This document shows, in pieces, positions 50,601-62,782 of a DNA stretch of 64,000 nucleotides (the stretch's first letter is position 1; every line of letters starts with the position of its first letter). Under the pieces are notes generated by a model, which worked only from the letters and a program-made list of their open reading frames with translations, had not been told where the DNA came from and did not search any database. The DNA comes from Apodemus sylvaticus. Lineage: Eukaryota; Chordata; Mammalia; Rodentia; Muridae. A program made the translations under genes and the position numbers. The stretch lies in contig NC_067492.1 in assembly GCF_947179515.1 (NCBI RefSeq), forward strand, positions 7,581,676 to 7,645,675. Direction: 5' to 3'.

Positions 50601-53600
50601 TGATTCCGATGAGCTGGAAACACTCATTCTTCTTCTAAGTATGATTCTTTTTAATGGTTTGACAGTAGTGTTTATTCCGACTGTTAAGAGTGAATTGCTG
50701 TAGGGAGCAAGGCAGTGGCCAGATGACAAAACGGAAATACAGAGGTGTCCAGGCTAGAAAGAAGCCTTCCTGCCAGAGGAACCTGTTCTTGGCATAGTGA
50801 CAGCTGCACACGCACACACCTTTCTGGTATGTTGTGGGGAGGAGACAGGGATAGCTGGTCCTTTATATGGTGAAGCTCCAGCCCTGGAGTGCGAGGTCGA
50901 TGTGCTGTCTGTCACTCAGATCTAAGTGCCAGACAAACAAGGTGCTACTGCTGTCATGGGTAGGCTAAGGTGCAGAGCAGAGTGCTTCCCCGAGGCACTG
51001 CCACTCGGGCCTCAGTCACTGTTCTAGGCACAGGAGTGGACAGGAGAGACACAGCTGGCCACCGTGCATGGGCTGGAGAAGGCTGGGCTTCTCTGAGCTC
51101 CCCACATCCCAGGCCCAGTTGCCAGGACTTGACAGTGTCCAGAGGCAGGACTCAGAAGCTCTGGGGCTTGTCATAGAGATGAGGGAAGTGGGGTGACCCT
51201 CTTCTGATGGGAAGGAGGCTAAGCCTGCCTGAGGGCTCCTTCCTGTCCTAGACTGTCCTGCCCACAAGCTCCCTGAGTTCCCATGAAGTACAGCATTGGG
51301 GCAGGGTGTTCCAGACTGGGAGGGATTGGGTGGTGGAGGCTCCACCCACCCTACACGTGGGGGCGGGGCTTCAGGAAGGTGGTTGGTAATGAAGTGAGAC
51401 TGGAGTCATGAGGTTTTAAATGACTTTATTAAGTAAAGGAGCAGAGAAATCTGGATCTGAGTGTCCCTTGCTTCAGGTGTGAAATCTGATTTAAAGTTAC
51501 ATTCATTAGAGAGGATTTGTTTCCAGTTTTTGATGAACCAAGCTGTTTCCAACTAAAGAGACCAAGGCAGGAGCAGCCACTGTGCTGGAGGGAACTCAGG
51601 TGACAGCCCCTCCTCACCCTCCTCCAGTTAGTCTCATTAACGAGTGGATTACATGGACCCAGAGAAAAGAAAAGATCAGAGAAAGGTAAAGCAGATGACT
51701 GTTGATGCAGTCACACAAAGACATGTACAGCACTGTCCTTTCCACATGAAGCTAGCACAGCAGCGTCCTCTGGTCACCTGGGTGGCTTTCCTTTGGGAGT
51801 GGTGAGTGGTGTCAGCAGCCGGCTCCAGCTAGAACATTCAGGATTGGCCTGCTGGGAAGAAGGGGGCGGGGGGAGGGGCAGTCCTGTAGGCAGAGAACAG
51901 AGCCAGGAATGCCAGCCCAGAGAGCCACTGAGGGTGAGGGTGTTGTCTGTGGCCCTGTCTTCAGCTGTAGGTTCTGATGACTACGGCTGCTTTGGCCTGT
52001 GCAGCTACAGCTGCTCCCAGTGGGCCCTGCTCACGCTGTGGGTCTTAGGAGCAACAGGGATTTGCCAGACATTGGGCCTTGTGATGATGCTGTCTGTACA
52101 CGGCATGCCACCCACGGTGCCCTGAGTCTTCAGCCTGTATCCAGTGACTGCCCACCCTGCATGGTAGTATCCGCCTCATAGACTCAGCGTGGTCTGCAAG
52201 AGCCTTTGGTGGAGGTAAGTTGGTGGCACATCCCTACTTACAGTGGATGTTGGCCGAGGGAGAGAGTAGAACTCTTCGATACCCCACGACCTTACACTTC
52301 TCTCCACGTCTGCATGGGGTGGTGGTGGGGGCTGCTGTGCCTTTAGGACACAGGACCCTGGCAGCCTCAGACATCATCCTTGAAGAGACAGCTCTGGCCG
52401 TTGACCTTCACCAGAACTGAGACAAGGTCTCCAAGGTGGACAGAAAGCAGCACGGGAGCAGGCATACCAACAGGAGAGGAACAGCATCCAGCTGAGACTC
52501 CTGCAGCTGACTGAGCAAGGTCAAAGGCCAGGAGGAGTCTGTGATGGAGAGTGAAGTGTTTTACCCCATAGATAGGTGTTTGCATCTTGACCTGTGGTCT
52601 GGGGTGGACAGGCTAAAGGGCATCCTGGAAATGAGGTAGTTGTGAGGTGACTGGCTGCTGCCTGTTGTAGCAACCGTGGAAGCACTTGGCCTGTGTCTCC
52701 CAGCCCACCTCCTGTGGAGTGTACCCATTCCCCCCTCATGTAGTCCTAGTGTGTGTCTCAGGTTTAGGAAGGAGCTGAGCTAGGAGACTGCCCAGTATGC
52801 ACTTTAGCCCTGTCCATATTAGGGGAGGCGTGAAAAGCAGACCCAGGAGCAGCATGTGCTGTGGTCTGGAGAGCACTTGGCCACATGAGGACTCATGGCC
52901 ACTGCCCTTGGGGGCTTCCCTTCCTGCCCCATGCCTGGTTCACATGTTGCCAGCTAGGCCTTGTCTAGCTCCTCAGAAGGAGAAGGCTTGGGTCTTGTGG
53001 GCATGTTCCTAGCATTCACACTGGAATCCAGCTTATCTGTCTGTCTGAACAAAGCCAGCTATTTTTTCTTCGTTCAAGGCCAGGGTACGTAGGACAGACA
53101 GTTCTTGGCACTTAGGGACACTTGGTTGTCCTGGTGTGTGCTTGGCCTATAGCTGGACCTTGGCTGCTCACCCCTTTAATGGTGAAATGATGGCTCAGGG
53201 CTGTTTGCTGTCAGCTGACTGCACGATGTGCAGACATGCTGGAATAGGAACTTGTGCTCAGCTTCATGACCAGAGACTGCCAGAGAGGAAGACACGAGCA
53301 GGGAGAGGCAGGAAGACCGAGCCGAAACTGCAAGAGAATGGAACATCCCGCACCCTCTAGGAACGTCACAGAGGGGATGGCATGAGCAGCCACGGGGCCT
53401 TTGGAGCAGGGCTGTGCAGATGTGTGATGGGGATGTGTCACATCTGTGTAGGGGTTAGTGCCTAGAAGAATGGCCCAGCCACCACAGACAACTAGGAAGG
53501 ACAACACCCCACAACCTCTTGTCTCCTGCTCATCACTGGGCCTCTGAGCACTCTGGGCTCCCAGCAGTGTCTTCAGTCCCCCTGAGGATGGCCCTGTGTA

Positions 53601-54590
53601 TGGTCTGTCTAAACCGGACCTGTTTGTCCAGTGAGCAAGAACACGCTGGAAGTAGGATACGTGGCTGTTTTCTGCTGGCCCTGGGCACCAACCTCGCCAC
53701 AGGTGACCCCGGGCCATGGTTCCTGGGATTAGTGTGGGCATGGAGGAGCCTTTTGTCAGGTGTTTGTCAATAGGTCAGTTCAAAGCAGAGACTGTCATGG
53801 AATGCAGTCTGCTGTGTGCTGTCTTAGGTCCTGTGCATGGCTCTCGCATTTTAGTAGCTGTGGGCTTTCTGACCATCACCACCATCATGACCAGTTAGCC
53901 TGTGCTCTGTGCTGCTGCCTGCTGTGTGACTTTGGGACTCCTTGACCTTGGTATTGTGGTGCCTGGACTTATCCATGTACTCCATATGTGCAAAATGAGT
54001 CTACAATGTGCAGGACCCAGTGCTCAACAGCTCTGCAGCCACGTGTCCAGGAAGGATTTCTCACTCTGGAAAAAAGTGTGTGTTCTGAGCCTGGGCTGGG
54101 TCTCAGTTAAAACTCATTGCCCATGGTGTGCTGAGAGCCGGAGTGATGCTGTTCTGTCCCCATCAGCTACCATCCTCATCCTCTCAGCATGCTGCATCGA
54201 CTACACCTTCAGAGAGGAGGCAGGCAGTGGGAGAAGAGTGACTACAGGCTGCAGCAAGGTGTGCCCTTCCCTGCCAGCCAGGATCCCACAGGATCCCACA
54301 GGATCCAGTGTGTTCTGTCTCCTCCACTTCTGCCTTGAGCCCCCTCTGCTGCACACTACAGGCTGCAGACTCTGGTCTGTGGTAACATCACTTGTAGCAA
54401 GTGAAGTGGGTGGGCACCGTCCCCTGCCAGAGCCCCGTCAGCACATTTGGGCTGTGCTTTGTGCATGTGTCAAGTGATGGGAGTAGGCACCCTGATGGGT
54501 GAGGGGCTTCTGGGATGCACAGTGAGCCCCTCCCTTGTGTCTGCAGACAAAGACGATTCACATAGCCCAGCATGGGCGGCTCTCGTGGCT
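50601..54590. other. SINE-free interval downstream of Jph3
   Basis: Four kilobases in which I recognise no SINE, unusual in this window. It contains a canonical minus-strand AATAAA at 51425-51430. It may be a long alternative Jph3 3' UTR, a separate noncoding transcript, or simply unique spacer. No coding potential is recognised. Confidence 0.4.
51425..51430 (-). terminator. Candidate distal minus-strand polyA signal
   Basis: The + strand TTTATT reads AATAAA on the minus strand, in the context tacttaataaagtcattt, the textbook appearance of a used 3' end. If used by Jph3 the 3' UTR would be about 4.7 kb. Confidence 0.35.
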
Positions 54591-54606
54591 GCAAAGAGCA
54601 GGAATC

Positions 54607-54612
54607 TTTATT
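54607..54612 (-). terminator. Jph3: Jph3 polyadenylation signal candidate 1
   Basis: AATAAA on the minus strand in the context accaaataaagattcctgc. The best-looking 3' end of the gene. Confidence 0.55.
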
Positions 54613-54850
54613 TGGTTCTTGCCAGATCTGCAGCAACCACTTGATATTAAAAAAGGTGAACGGAAAAGTACTCTGTACAAAAAGATGGAACCCCTTAGAA
54701 ACCAGAAATGCACTGGGTCACCTGCTGAACCTCTCCCCCTTCAACCCCAATCCAAACCAGCCTGGAGGGGGGACAGGCAGTGGCCGGGGAACAGCGTGGA
54801 TAACGGAAACAACAAAGCTGAGTGTCGCTGGAACATGCTCTAATCTGTAG

Positions 54851-54856
54851 TTTATT
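54851..54856 (-). terminator. Jph3: Jph3 polyadenylation signal candidate 2
   Basis: AATAAA on the minus strand (ccagaaataaactacag), 240 bases before candidate 1 in transcript direction. Confidence 0.45.
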
Positions 54857-56144
54857 TCTGGTTAAAAATATAGCAATCCAGTGCACTGTAGTAAAGAGAT
54901 CTGCTCGAAAGGTAGCAGAGAACACGAGCAAAGCAAGGCGGAGTCCATAAGACAGACGGGCTGCACCCAAGGAGACTGACGGAGCCACGGGGCCAGGCGA
55001 GCTGGCATCCCTTGTTCATTTGTTTGGATGAGGGAACAACCCTGGTAGAGAAGGCAGAGACATGAGGAACCTGTTGTTTGACTGAAACAAGTTACATTGT
55101 ACATCCGGGAGTGCTGGGTGTGCAACAGTCTCCAGGACATTCAAGCCACTGGCTTCAACCACATTCCAGTCCCGGGACCAGACTCTCTGGAGTAGCTCTG
55201 AGACATCTGGAGGGAATATGCATATCTGTTAGGGGAAGTTGAGGCAGGCACAGTGCAAAGATGTGAGACCCCGTGGAGGTCAGTGAGAGGTGACGTCCTC
55301 CATGGGGCGTCACTGCCAGGGACACGGAAGCCTGAATATACATCCTGCATACTAGGTGAAAACGCCACATGCTCAGCCCAGGCGTGCTGTCAGGCTGTCC
55401 GGGGCGTGTGGGCCATAGCCCCCTTGGCATCAGGGCTCAGATGTGCCTGGCCAGAGCGGGGTCAGCCCTGGACATCTGCAGCATGGCCTCCCTGGGTCTG
55501 GAGGGAGGATGGCTGGACAGGGCCAACAATGAGTGAGCGGAGGACAGCAGGGAACAGACTTTGCCTTAAGACTCAGTGTGGGGAGGCGGCCTCCTTCGGA
55601 GAGCCTTGGGGCAGTGCCGAGAAGAGGGATCATGGTCTGTTCTGGAAGAAGAGCAGGGGCTTCCCTCTCCCTCCACAGGTATGCACACAGACTCCATGGA
55701 GACAGGCCAGGACATCCTGTCCAGGGCCTGGGCCCACACGCCCAGCTACTCGCCTTGCACAGCTGGACTCCCTGGCTGCCCTCCCCCTCTCCCGGCTTGC
55801 CGGGCACCCTGGTCAAGGCGCCACCTTCCACACTTGGCAAGAAGCATGAAGGTCCCAATCTTTTGGCTGCTGGCTTGCCAGAACCCGTTCATACCAAGCT
55901 GGAGGGGTGGCATGCCGGCCTCCTCCTACCATGCCACGCAGCATCATGTTATACAAGCAAAGAATTTTGGCTAAAATTCAAAAAAACATTACCCAGAAAA
56001 AAAGGCAAACTGTGATTGATACCCAATCATGTTCTTCTGTGGAAGGCCAGGAGTCGTGGGGCTGTCCGAGTCAGGATTCCCCTTCGTGTTTTGCTTTTAA
56101 CGTCCCTTTTGTACATCATCGCTTCCGTGGTCACAACAATCGTG

Positions 56145-56225
56145 TCAGATGAAAAAGTTAATAAACAAAATGGCGACTCCAATGTTGAGCAGGATCACCA
56201 TGACGACCAAGATGGGAGCTGAGCC
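56145..56225 (-). CDS. Jph3: Jph3 terminal coding exon
   Basis: Acceptor ctctgttccag|ggctcagc. 81 nt encode GSAPILVVMV and the rest of the transmembrane anchor, then TGA. The final FINFFI is identical to the vertebrate junctophilin-3 end I remember. Confidence 0.96.
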   Translation of the reverse strand, partial: GSAPILVVMVILLNIGVAILFINFFI

Positions 56226-59200
56226 CTGGAACAGAGGACAGGCGAGCGTGAGGCCAGTGTGGGCAGGCGGGGCCTCTGTTCACACACAGCCTCATGGAGA
56301 GGCTTTCCTTGTGCAGGAGCGCTCACTGCTGTACCGCAGGGCTCTACACTAGTCTCTCGCAGCCTGGTGAGAAGCTCTAACCTGGGCCACTGGGAGTCTC
56401 CAGTGCGCCCCACAGGGCCCCCTTGGTCCAGTTCTTAGACACCCAGTACTTAGCTTCTCCCAACACTCACTGCAGACCTTAGCTTTCCACGCGGCTCAGT
56501 GTCACCCCCATTACAGCCACTGGCCTTGAGGGGCTCATGTCACCCCCTCCTCAGCTGCCTGCTCCTGTATCTTGCCTTGTTGCAGCTCAGGGAGCAGAGG
56601 ACGCCTCACAGTCCCATCGCGATGGAGGGAGGCTATACGTGTGCCCTTGGCAGCAGTCCAGAGAGGAGCACAGGAGCTGTCACTACAGAAGCCGCAGCCA
56701 GGCCACATATGTGCAGAGCACAGGGGGCTCCTGACCCCCGGCGCCCAGGCTAGCCACACACATGCACTTTTCATTCACAGCCCCTACACAAGGCCTGCTC
56801 CTTGTCTGCTGCAGACATTGGCCTGTTTTATTTTTTTTAGTATTTGTTTTCTGTGCATTGGGTGGTTTTTCTGCATGTGTGTCTGTGAGGATGTCAGATT
56901 TCCTGGACCTGGATAAGCAGTTGAGCTGCCATGTGGGTGCTGGGACTTGAACCCAGGTCCTCTGGAAGAGCAGCAGTGCTCTCAGTTGCTGAGCATCTCC
57001 CCAGCCCCGAGACACTGGCTTTTAATAGAGCAAGAAGTTTGTTCGGCCAGACCATAGGCTCAGGGAGCTTCCCCCCTTGTTTCTTGCTGAACCTACCGGA
57101 GTGTCCTCAAACTCAATCCACCAGACCAAGCAGAGGGCTTCGTCATGTCCACAGTTTACCTAGTGATGCTTTGCATTCGGCAAGTCCTTTCCTACTGATC
57201 CACCTCTACAGCCAAAGCAAAGGCTTTTTTAAATCCCCTTGGAACTAGCCATGGGAGAACCAAGCAGCCAGTCCTACCCGGGCCCAGAACCCAAGCAGCC
57301 CTACTTGTTACCACTTTGCTGAAGAGTGGATGGAGACCCAGGCTCTCCCTGGCATGAACAAGGAGGCCAGCCTTCAGGCCTTGATGTCACTTCTGAGCTC
57401 CTTTGAGATGCCCGTGACATCTGGGCGGAGCCAGTCTTGCAAGGAAGAGGAAAGACTCTTAAGAGCAGAGTTGGCCAAGGATTGGGTCCTGCCCGCTGGT
57501 GCCAGCCCTGGGCTCAAGGCCACAGCTTCCTGCCGTTCCGAGCTGTTCTGTCCAGCCCCAGGCCCATAGGTATGTCAGGGCGGAGGAGCTCTGGCATGTA
57601 GCAGGAGAGCTTTGGGAATCTGGCCTCCACCAAGGGGACTACCACCAGGAGTCATCTGCAATTGCTACAGGCACGATAAGTCTAGAGCCGGGGACTCGTG
57701 TTCTGCCCATCACATCAGAGAGGTGGGGCTCCTGAGGTTTAGAGAGGATGCAAAAGTTCAGCCTGACCAGGACCCTTATGTGCCAGAGCCCTGGGTCTTT
57801 CCATCCACCATGTCCATACAACTGGGAGGAAGTGGTGATGTCACCAGCCAGGCACCACCTTCCGTGACCAGGACACAGGGAGACCTTGAGATGGCTGGCA
57901 GTCAGCCTCCCAGAGGCCACTCATGGTCACCTCCCATTTGCCATGAAGGCTGGGCTCTACAGCTGTGCCTTGCCTAACTGCTGCTCAGGCCCATAGGACA
58001 GTATGGCACCTACAGAAAACCTGCCTGCTTTCTCAGGAAGTTGGGACCACTGGGTGGTCGGTCCCTTCTCTGGGTTCCCTTCTTGAAGTGTAGGTGACCT
58101 GGGGTAGTGACAGAGAATCCCAGATCAACCTAGCTGGAAGCTGTAGGGCACAGACCTGCGCTGTAAGCCCCTGGCTTTCTCAGCCCATACTTGAGGCCAG
58201 CACCATGCTTGTACATCCACCTAGGGAGCTTTGGGTGTTTGTTTAATTGTGCGTGTATGCATTTTGCAGACATTCCTGTGTGTCCATGTGCACGCTTGCA
58301 TATGCATGCAGAAGTCGCTTGCATGTGCATGCAGAAGTCAGGACAACCCCAGGCTCCTCCGGAGCCCCTCCCCTCGTTTTATTTGGACACAGAACACCTT
58401 CACTGGCCTGGAGCTCACCAAGCAGGCTAGCCTCACTGGCCTCAGAGAATTTGCCTATCTCTGTGTCCCTACTGCTGATGGGCTGGTTGGTTGGTGGTTT
58501 TTCATGACAGGGTTTCTCTGTGTAGCTCTGGCCATCCTGGAACTCACTCTGTAGACCAGGCTGGCCTTAAACTCAGAGATTTCACCTGAGAAAGCCTGCC
58601 TCTGCCTTTCAAGTGTTGGGATTAAAGGTGTGCACTAAAGTCACCTGGTTCCAGGGATCAAACTCATGTCCTCAGTAAACAATTTACACACTGTGCTCTC
58701 TCCAAAGATAGAATGACTGGGCTACATAATAGCTCTTCCTGTAGTAAGCTCTGGGAGTGCTAGAGTTATGAGTGTGGTTAGAACTTTGCTGTTCCTTTCC
58801 AGTGGTGCTGGGACTGAACCTAAGGCTATATGTACACTGGGCCAATGCACTCTACCACTGAGAGAACAGTCCCAGCCAGAAGCCTCATATTAAAGCACCC
58901 CAAAAAGCCAACATGGTTAAGAGAGCTAAATAAAGAACTACTCCTGAGCCTCCCACCTCTGCCCACTGCTATGCTACTCCTGAAATAGCCACACACGCCA
59001 CATGCCCACAACTGCACAGCAGGCACAGTAGGCTCAGCAGGGTGAGGCCCGAGCTAGTGCCATGGTCCCAGCAGTAATCAGAGTGGAGGAGACATTTTAG
59101 AATCACAGCAGCGAGGACCATCAGTGTTTCCAAGGAGAATCTCGGGCCACCCGAAGCTTCTCACCTTGGGCAAGTGACTCCTGGAGGCGTGAAAGGAAAC

Positions 59201-61104
59201 CACATCACCCCAAGGCCCCTTGAGATGGACACTGATCCCAGCAGCAGTAAGAACCCTGAAGTGACCCGCACAAGTCACATGCCACAGAGCACTCCTGTAA
59301 GGAGTGGAGCGCCTTGCAATCTCCAGACACTCAGCTAGATGCTCAGAAATCCAGGTCACATAAAGCTCAGGCATCACAGCGTGGTCTTGTGTGTCAGGGC
59401 AGGTGAATGGGGGCCTGTCTGCTGAGACGGCTGGTACACAGGCTACAAGGCTCCTGTGTAGCCAGCGTCCCTTCAGCTGCCTTCTGTAATGGAGCCAGCT
59501 GTGGGCTTAGAGGTCTCAGTGTCCCAGCCCTGGCTGGTCCAAGGAAGACTGCTGTTTCCTTCAGAAGGCCCATCCCAGGACTTGGGGAGGGAGGGGCGGT
59601 GCCTGGCCAGGCAGAATTGATCCTGGGGTCACCGGCAAGGGAACTCATGAGGGAGTCTTACTTACACCCTATAGGATACGATAAGCCTCCAAAGGCCAAA
59701 CCGCCCAGGAAACTCAATGCTGTGGATTCCTTAACAACTTCCCACGGCTTGGGTAATGGCAGCTTCACAACAAGGGAGGCCTCGGGGCCTGGCCTCAGGG
59801 GAGGCTTGTAGGTCTCCAGCCCACATTGTCCCATGTGTAGAGCATCAACTTCCTGGGTGCTAAACCCTTACCTGTTTTAGCTTCTGGCAAAAATGAACGG
59901 TGCCCAGGAGAGAGGCTGACTGGACAGAGGAGCAAGGCCCTGATCCAGCCCAAATCCAGAACAAGCCACAGACAGCAACAGGTCTGCACCAGTCAGCCTG
60001 CCCCTACCCCCCACCCCAGGAGCTTCCGTGGCACCCATACACATGGCTGCTAAAGTGAGCCCAGGAGGAGTTTTCTCAGGCATTGATCTCAGGCAAGCGT
60101 GACCCCTTTGGCACACTATCCGCTTCCTGTAGACACCCACACCCCAATCCCTGACAAATCCACAGAAAGCAGAGTAAACACAAGGTGGCCCTGGGACCCA
60201 CTGCCCCTGCCTGGCAAGGGGTGTGCACCACTTACTGTGCTGGATTTGAGCTCGTCCCCAGTCTCCTCATCAGACTCGAGTGCAACAGGCAGGGACTTCT
60301 GGGGTGGGGAGAAGGTCAGGTCCCAACGCAGCAGGCGGGGCTCGGGCCGGTCCCCCAGCCGCAGGCTCTCCAGTTTCTGCACCGTGGGTTCTGCAGAGCA
60401 GGCTGGCCTGAGGTTCTCCTTGTTCTGGGACTTGGACCTCAGTCTCTGTAGCCCGAAGGCCCGGTCTCCCCCAGCACCCCGACTGTGACGCCGTCTCTGT
60501 GGGTGGGTGTCCTGTGGACAGGCGTCCATCCTTAGTAAGGGCTTCATCTCTAGCTTGTAGTTGCTTAGCCGCTCCTCGTCTGGCTCTAGCAGCTTGGGGC
60601 CCCCAGAACAGGGATTGCCTGCCCGGTGGTGAGAAGTCCACGAGACCGTGGTTGGGGACTCCGTCCGCCGCTCCCGGGGCTTGGGGTTCCCAGGCTGCTT
60701 GTGGCCTGAGCCCCGGGTGCGGAAGTCCTCAGTGGGCTGGCCGCTGCGTAGGGCACCGCTGCGGACACCCCTAGAGGCCCCAGCCTTCTCCTCGCCCCAG
60801 CTGTTGCGGACATAGTCCCCTCCGCGGCCCTCCAGGAGCATCTGGATGTCCCCGCTTCGCTCCTCATCCACGGAGACCTGCCTGGAGAAGTGGGCCATCT
60901 TGGTCCTGGAGGCAGGAGCTGGCGGAGGGGTCGATGTGGGGCTGGCGGGGAAGCTCTGCAGGGGACTGTCGTCGGGGGTCAGATCGGAAGGGGTCGTGCC
61001 CTTTCGGTACAGCTCGGGGCTCTCCTGCTGCAGGGGCGTCCCGGTGGAGAGCACCTCGATGTCATCGCAGGACATCTGGTGCTTTGGCCTCTGGTACTCA
61101 AGCC
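56145..61104 (-). CDS. Jph3: Junctophilin-3, last two coding exons (partial gene)
   Basis: Exons 61104-60236 and 56225-56145 encode the C-terminal ~316 residues, about residues 433-748 if the total matches human JPH3 (about 748). The upstream exons with the N-terminal MORN motifs, which bind the plasma membrane, lie beyond the right edge. The part seen begins LEYQRPKHQMSCDDIEVLS, includes HFSRQVSVDEE, an Arg/Pro-rich divergent region, LLRWDLTFSPPQKSLPVALE, and ends in one hydrophobic helix (ILVVMVILLNIGVAILFINF) that anchors the protein in the endoplasmic reticulum. Junctophilins hold ER-plasma membrane junctions together; in neurons JPH3 helps couple voltage-gated calcium channels to ryanodine receptors. 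The frame is intact. The human Huntington disease-like 2 CTG repeat lies in an alternative exon outside this window. Confidence 0.96.
56825..57008 (-). repeat. B3-type SINE
   Basis: gtgcattgggtggtttttct, tgggtgctgggacttgaacc and catctccccagcccc. Confidence 0.82.
58495..58655 (-). repeat. B1 SINE
   Basis: catgacagggtttctctgtg to gggattaaaggtgtgcacta. Confidence 0.9.
58800..58878 (-). repeat. ID-like SINE
   Basis: ggtgctgggactgaacctaa, gccaatgcactctaccactg and acagtcccagcc are the reverse complement of an ID element. Confidence 0.7.
60236..61104 (-). CDS. Jph3: Jph3 penultimate coding exon (exon 4)
   Basis: 869 nt. Acceptor cgcccaag|ggcttgag (AAG rather than the usual CAG), donor gcaca|gtaagt. 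Encodes nearly all of the divergent cytoplasmic region. A 277-codon open frame lies antisense (60934-61767) and is not credible as a gene. Confidence 0.95.
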
Positions 61105-61350
61105 CTTGGGCGGGAGATAAAAGCGCACGGGAGTTACACGGAGCCCACTGCAGAAAGGACTTCTGCCCAGCGTGGGTTGGGTCATTCAGCAAAGATAGCT
61201 AGCAGGAACTTAAAGCAAGGCACTTTCTGTCACCAGAGTCTCTTAACTGGAAAAGGGGGACCTGGGAAGTCAGGGCGTCAGCCTGCCATGTGCCCCGTGG
61301 CCTTTCTTCACACGGGTGAGAGTGCTCTGCACCTTACAGGGAGGCGTGTG

Positions 61351-61372
61351 CCCGCCCGCCCGCCCGCCCGCC
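61351..61372. repeat. (CCCG)n, (GGGC)n on the Jph3 sense strand
   Basis: Five to six tandem cccg units, about 250 bases upstream (in transcript direction) of exon 4. Confidence 0.9.
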
Positions 61373-62599
61373 AGCCCCAAGGATGTCATTATCAGCTAAA
61401 ATTAGCTGCAAAGCCCACGCTGTCCCTGGAAGACCATCATGAAGACCAAGAAGGCACCCGGGGCAAATTCATCTCAGTGCCTTTTTTCCTGCCCTGCATC
61501 CAGGTCAATGGCTGCGCTGGCTTTAAGGATAGGGAATCAGCTCCTGAGCTGTCTCTCAGCACTGCTCTGACTCCTCCTGTACCCACTCCTTCCAGACCTG
61601 TGGCTTCAGGCAGTCTCGGAGGGACTGGCTGCCAGGGTCTTCCCCAAGCAGCCAGCCCAAAGGAGGGCCTTCTGCCCCAGCTGACCAACACTTCGGTAAA
61701 AGAACCAGCCAGGGACAGCCTGAGCTTGGGATCCGGGATCCGGGTTAAATGTCAGTTCTCTTTGTAAGAGAACACTGCAGCTGCTGGCCTTGAGGACCAG
61801 GGAGTGGGACACTTAGCCCCTAGTCCTCTTCCAGTAAGGTCCCACCGGCTGCTAATGTATTCTAGGAAATGGCCTGACATGGGGGCGGGGGGAGGTGAAT
61901 CCCAGGAGGGACGTCAGGGCGGCTGGAAGTAACAGTACTGGAGAGAAGAGGCCATGGCGGCCTCCCAGGCAGCAGTCATGGCCAGAGACTCCCCAGAGCG
62001 ACAGCCAGGGAGGGGTTCTGCACAGCCAAGTCCCATGGCCTGGTCCCACCCCAGTAAGGGGGCAGCTGAGCTACTGTGAGAAGATGAGTCTCGGACTTTC
62101 TCAAGGAGGCGTCTCTGAACGGAGAACAGACATTAGCTGAGGTCTCCCCAGCAGAAACACTATCCAGGGCCAGCTCGCTGCTCCGAGGCCCACCTCCACG
62201 GGGCATAAGGACGCACAGCTGGTAGCCAAAGGTCCGAAGCCCAGCTGTGGGCAGGGCTGGTTCCTGTGGGTCCTGCCCAGGATCATCAGAATGCCTGGCG
62301 GATATATGGTCAGCATTCCACACAGAAGTGCCTCAGAGAATATTGAGACCCCTCCAACCAAAGCTAGGGACAGTGGAGGAGGACCCCAGGAAGGGACCAG
62401 CAGCAGGCTGGAGCCTGGGGACCTGTGGGGAATCATTACCTTTGTCGACCCACATATTCTACACGGGGTTCACCTGACTTGGGGTCAGTTGCATGCTTAG
62501 CAGTCTGAATGTGGGGCAGATTGTCTGCCACCACCGACTTGAACAAGAGACCTCAGTCTGACTAGAAGCTAGGCCCTTCACTAGAGACCAGGGTGCGTG

Positions 62600-62782
62600 C
62601 TCCCTCCCTCGCTCGCTCTGTCTCTCTCTCTCCCTCCCTCCCTTTCTCTCTCTGTCTCTGTCTCTCTGTCTCCATATGTCTTTCTGTGTCTCCCTCCCTC
62701 CCTTTCTCTCTCTGTCTCTGTCTCCCTCCCTCTCTTTCTCTCTCTGTCTCTGTCTGTCTCTGTCTCTCTCTCTCTCTCTGAG
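62600..62782. repeat. CT-rich tract with internal repeat
   Basis: The block ctccctccctttctctctct followed by gtctctgtctc recurs three times (near 62631, 62691 and 62724 in variant form). Purine-rich on the Jph3 sense strand. Confidence 0.9.

Larger units (their letters stand above)
54590..56144 (-). other. Jph3: Jph3 3' UTR
   Basis: Runs from the stop codon at 56145-56147 to the AATAAA signals at 54851 or 54607. No SINE interrupts it. Long + strand frames here (for example 55253-55849) are antisense noise in GC-rich UTR. Confidence 0.7.
56226..60235 (-). other. Jph3: Jph3 intron 4
   Basis: 4.0 kb. Holds a B3 (56825-57008), a B1 (58495-58655) and an ID (58800-58878). About 57.0-58.2 and 58.9-60.2 kb show nothing recognised. 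Confidence 0.88.

Noticed and set aside
54572..54850. 92-codon + frame with CQICSNHLILKK, briefly reminiscent of a zinc-binding knuckle
   Set aside because: Only one Cys pair, no partner ligands, and the interval is better explained as the conserved end of the Jph3 3' UTR on the minus strand.
55253..55849. 198-codon + frame
   Set aside because: Antisense to the Jph3 3' UTR; no recognisable domain.
60934..61767. 277-codon + frame antisense to Jph3 exon 4
   Set aside because: GC-rich shadow of a real exon on the other strand; no motif and no promoter.
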